The position numbers were made by a program, and so were the translations under genes. From an uncultured bacterium (lineage in GTDB: Bacteria > Planctomycetota > Phycisphaerae > Phycisphaerales > SM1A02), in NCBI GenBank assembly GCA_903961015.1, contig CAJCCX010000284.1:1-38213 (forward strand): 38,213 nt of DNA, given 5' to 3'. Numbering within the stretch: the stretch's first letter is position 1; every line of letters starts with the position of its first letter. The notes beneath the pieces are model-generated. The model did not search any database. It worked only from the letters and a program-made list of their open reading frames with translations, and was not told where the DNA came from. This document shows, one piece after another, positions 37,199 through 38,213 of this stretch.

Positions 37199-37911
37199 GC
37201 ATTCCCCCTGCTTGATTCCGAGTTTGATTCCGAGTTTGATTCCGAGTTTGATTCCGAGGTCGCCATGGAGTTTGCCCCAGAGTTTGATGCTGCAAATCCT
37301 CCCCTTTGGCGAGCTTGATCCGCAACGGCGCGAATTCGATTCGCACCCATACTCGACGAACGCTTCGCCATCACACGAACGCCGAACCATGCGCCAATCA
37401 GCACAATAACAGCGAAAATTGCGATCAGTCCGACGGGAAATCCAACACTTGTTCCCTTTGATGCGACTTGCATTTCGCGGGCTGCTGAGCGTTCAACTGG
37501 ACGGCCAATCACCGCGGGATATTCGCGCAGAGTTCCTTGACGATCCGCCAAACGAATTGTTCCTGCATCTCGCCCAATGATTGAAACGAGCGATCCAACT
37601 GGATACTGCGATTGCGTCATGACATAGACGGCGATTGGATTTCCTTCGCTCGTCCGCACGAACCATTCTTCTCCGTCGGGATGCACAGATCCCATCGGTG
37701 TTCGTTGTTCCAATTTTCCAGTGATCTGGACCCACGCACTTGCGGGAACTTTCCCCCACTCAGGATGTGTGATCACTGGCATTGCAGCGACTTGTTCCAT
37801 TGTGAATGGCCCAGTTGGCGCAGCGACAACGACTTGTTGCCAGAGCGATTCGAATTGATCGCTCGGCCAATCTCGAGTGCTTTGCGTCACTGCGTCTTGA
37901 AAAAGATTCAC
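37195..37911 (-). CDS. single-TM protein of unknown function with (SESN)n C-terminus
   Basis: VGFPVGLIAIFAVIVLIGAWFGVRVM TM near C-terminus; ATGA overlap with aroB. Confidence 0.65.
   Translation of the reverse strand: MNLFQDAVTQSTRDWPSDQFESLWQQVVVAAPTGPFTMEQVAAMPVITHPEWGKVPASAWVQITGKLEQRTPMGSVHPDGEEWFVRTSEGNPIAVYVMTQSQYPVGSLVSIIGRDAGTIRLADRQGTLREYPAVIGRPVERSAAREMQVASKGTSVGFPVGLIAIFAVIVLIGAWFGVRVMAKRSSSMGANRIRAVADQARQRGGFAASNSGANSMATSESNSESNSESNSESSRGNA
37214..37258. repeat. 12-bp tandem repeat GATTCCGAGTTT (3.75 copies)
   Basis: Units at 37214, 37226, 37238 and partial 37250; encodes SESN/ESNS on the minus strand. Confidence 0.9.
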
Positions 37912-38003
37912 GCGATCACCTTATGGGTGATGTTAGCGAAGGCATCGATTGCGCTTTCGCACACTCGGCAGAATCAAAATTCGCTTTTCGTCGATTAGAA
38001 ATC

Positions 38004-38213
38004 TTATTGAGGACACAGACCCCAACCTGAAAGCACTTCGGTCAAGTCGCCACCATCGGTAAAACCATCGCCGTTCACATCGGCTCCTGCGGTCCCCCAA
38101 GCTGAAAGCAGAGCTGCAAGATCAGGGCCGCTCACGATTCGATCGTTGTTCAAATCCGCAGGGCATGGTGGAGGAGGTGGTGGTCCTTGGACTTCGTATG
38201 CGCCCATATCAAC
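38004..38213 (-). CDS. C-terminal end of beta-helix-type surface protein with dockerin-like module (5' truncated)
   Basis: VDMGAYEVQGPPPPPPCPADLNNDRIVSGPDLAALLSAWGTAGADVNGDGFTDGGDLTEVLSGWGLCPQ*; VDMGAYE is typical of right-handed beta-helix repeat proteins. Confidence 0.8.
   Translation of the reverse strand, partial: VDMGAYEVQGPPPPPPCPADLNNDRIVSGPDLAALLSAWGTAGADVNGDGFTDGGDLTEVLSGWGLCPQ

Noticed and set aside
1-38213. CRISPR arrays, rRNA operons, tRNAs, prophage modules
   Set aside because: None found: no regularly spaced 25-40 bp repeats, no rRNA consensus, no cloverleaf, no phage structural genes. A tRNAscan/CRISPR finder run would be decisive.

Overview
The window looks like a Planctomycetes (Phycisphaerae-like) chromosome. 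The lineage call rests on dockerin/EF-hand C-termini at both window edges, a GyrA of planctomycete type and the general gene repertoire; it is inference. Most of the window is dense housekeeping sequence. Minus strand: nusA-infB-rbfA-(HhH-GPD-like)-yebC-lipoprotein, comM/yifB, an O-antigen-ligase/TPR protein, DUF2752-lipoprotein-lipoprotein-GT-like, ParA plus an overlapping partner, and TM protein-aroB. Plus strand: astB, TauE/SafE, TVP38, DsbD-like plus DUF4286, LOG family, lpxI, TlyA-like, gyrA, STAS, ExbD-TonB and M19 dipeptidase. The accessory part is about 2.55-7.5 kb, between astB and comM. It holds an AbiEi/AbiEii type IV toxin-antitoxin pair with a palindromic operator candidate, mobile-element-like repeats, an exact 22-bp direct repeat 2.47 kb apart, and a run of unrecognised Cys-rich putatively exported proteins, two of which share an ATGA overlap. 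The best candidates for something undescribed are: (1) a long, almost fully paired RNA-like element between convergent genes at 29693-29855 with two mutually exclusive folds; (2) a terminator/antiterminator-like leader just upstream of nusA; (3) the secreted Cys-rich gene pair in the island; (4) an HhH-GPD-like protein with an H1-like tail in the IF2/RbfA operon, followed by a 5x AAAATAGG repeat before yebC; (5) a ParA/orphan-partner pair. No tool or database was run; all family names come from reading motifs.
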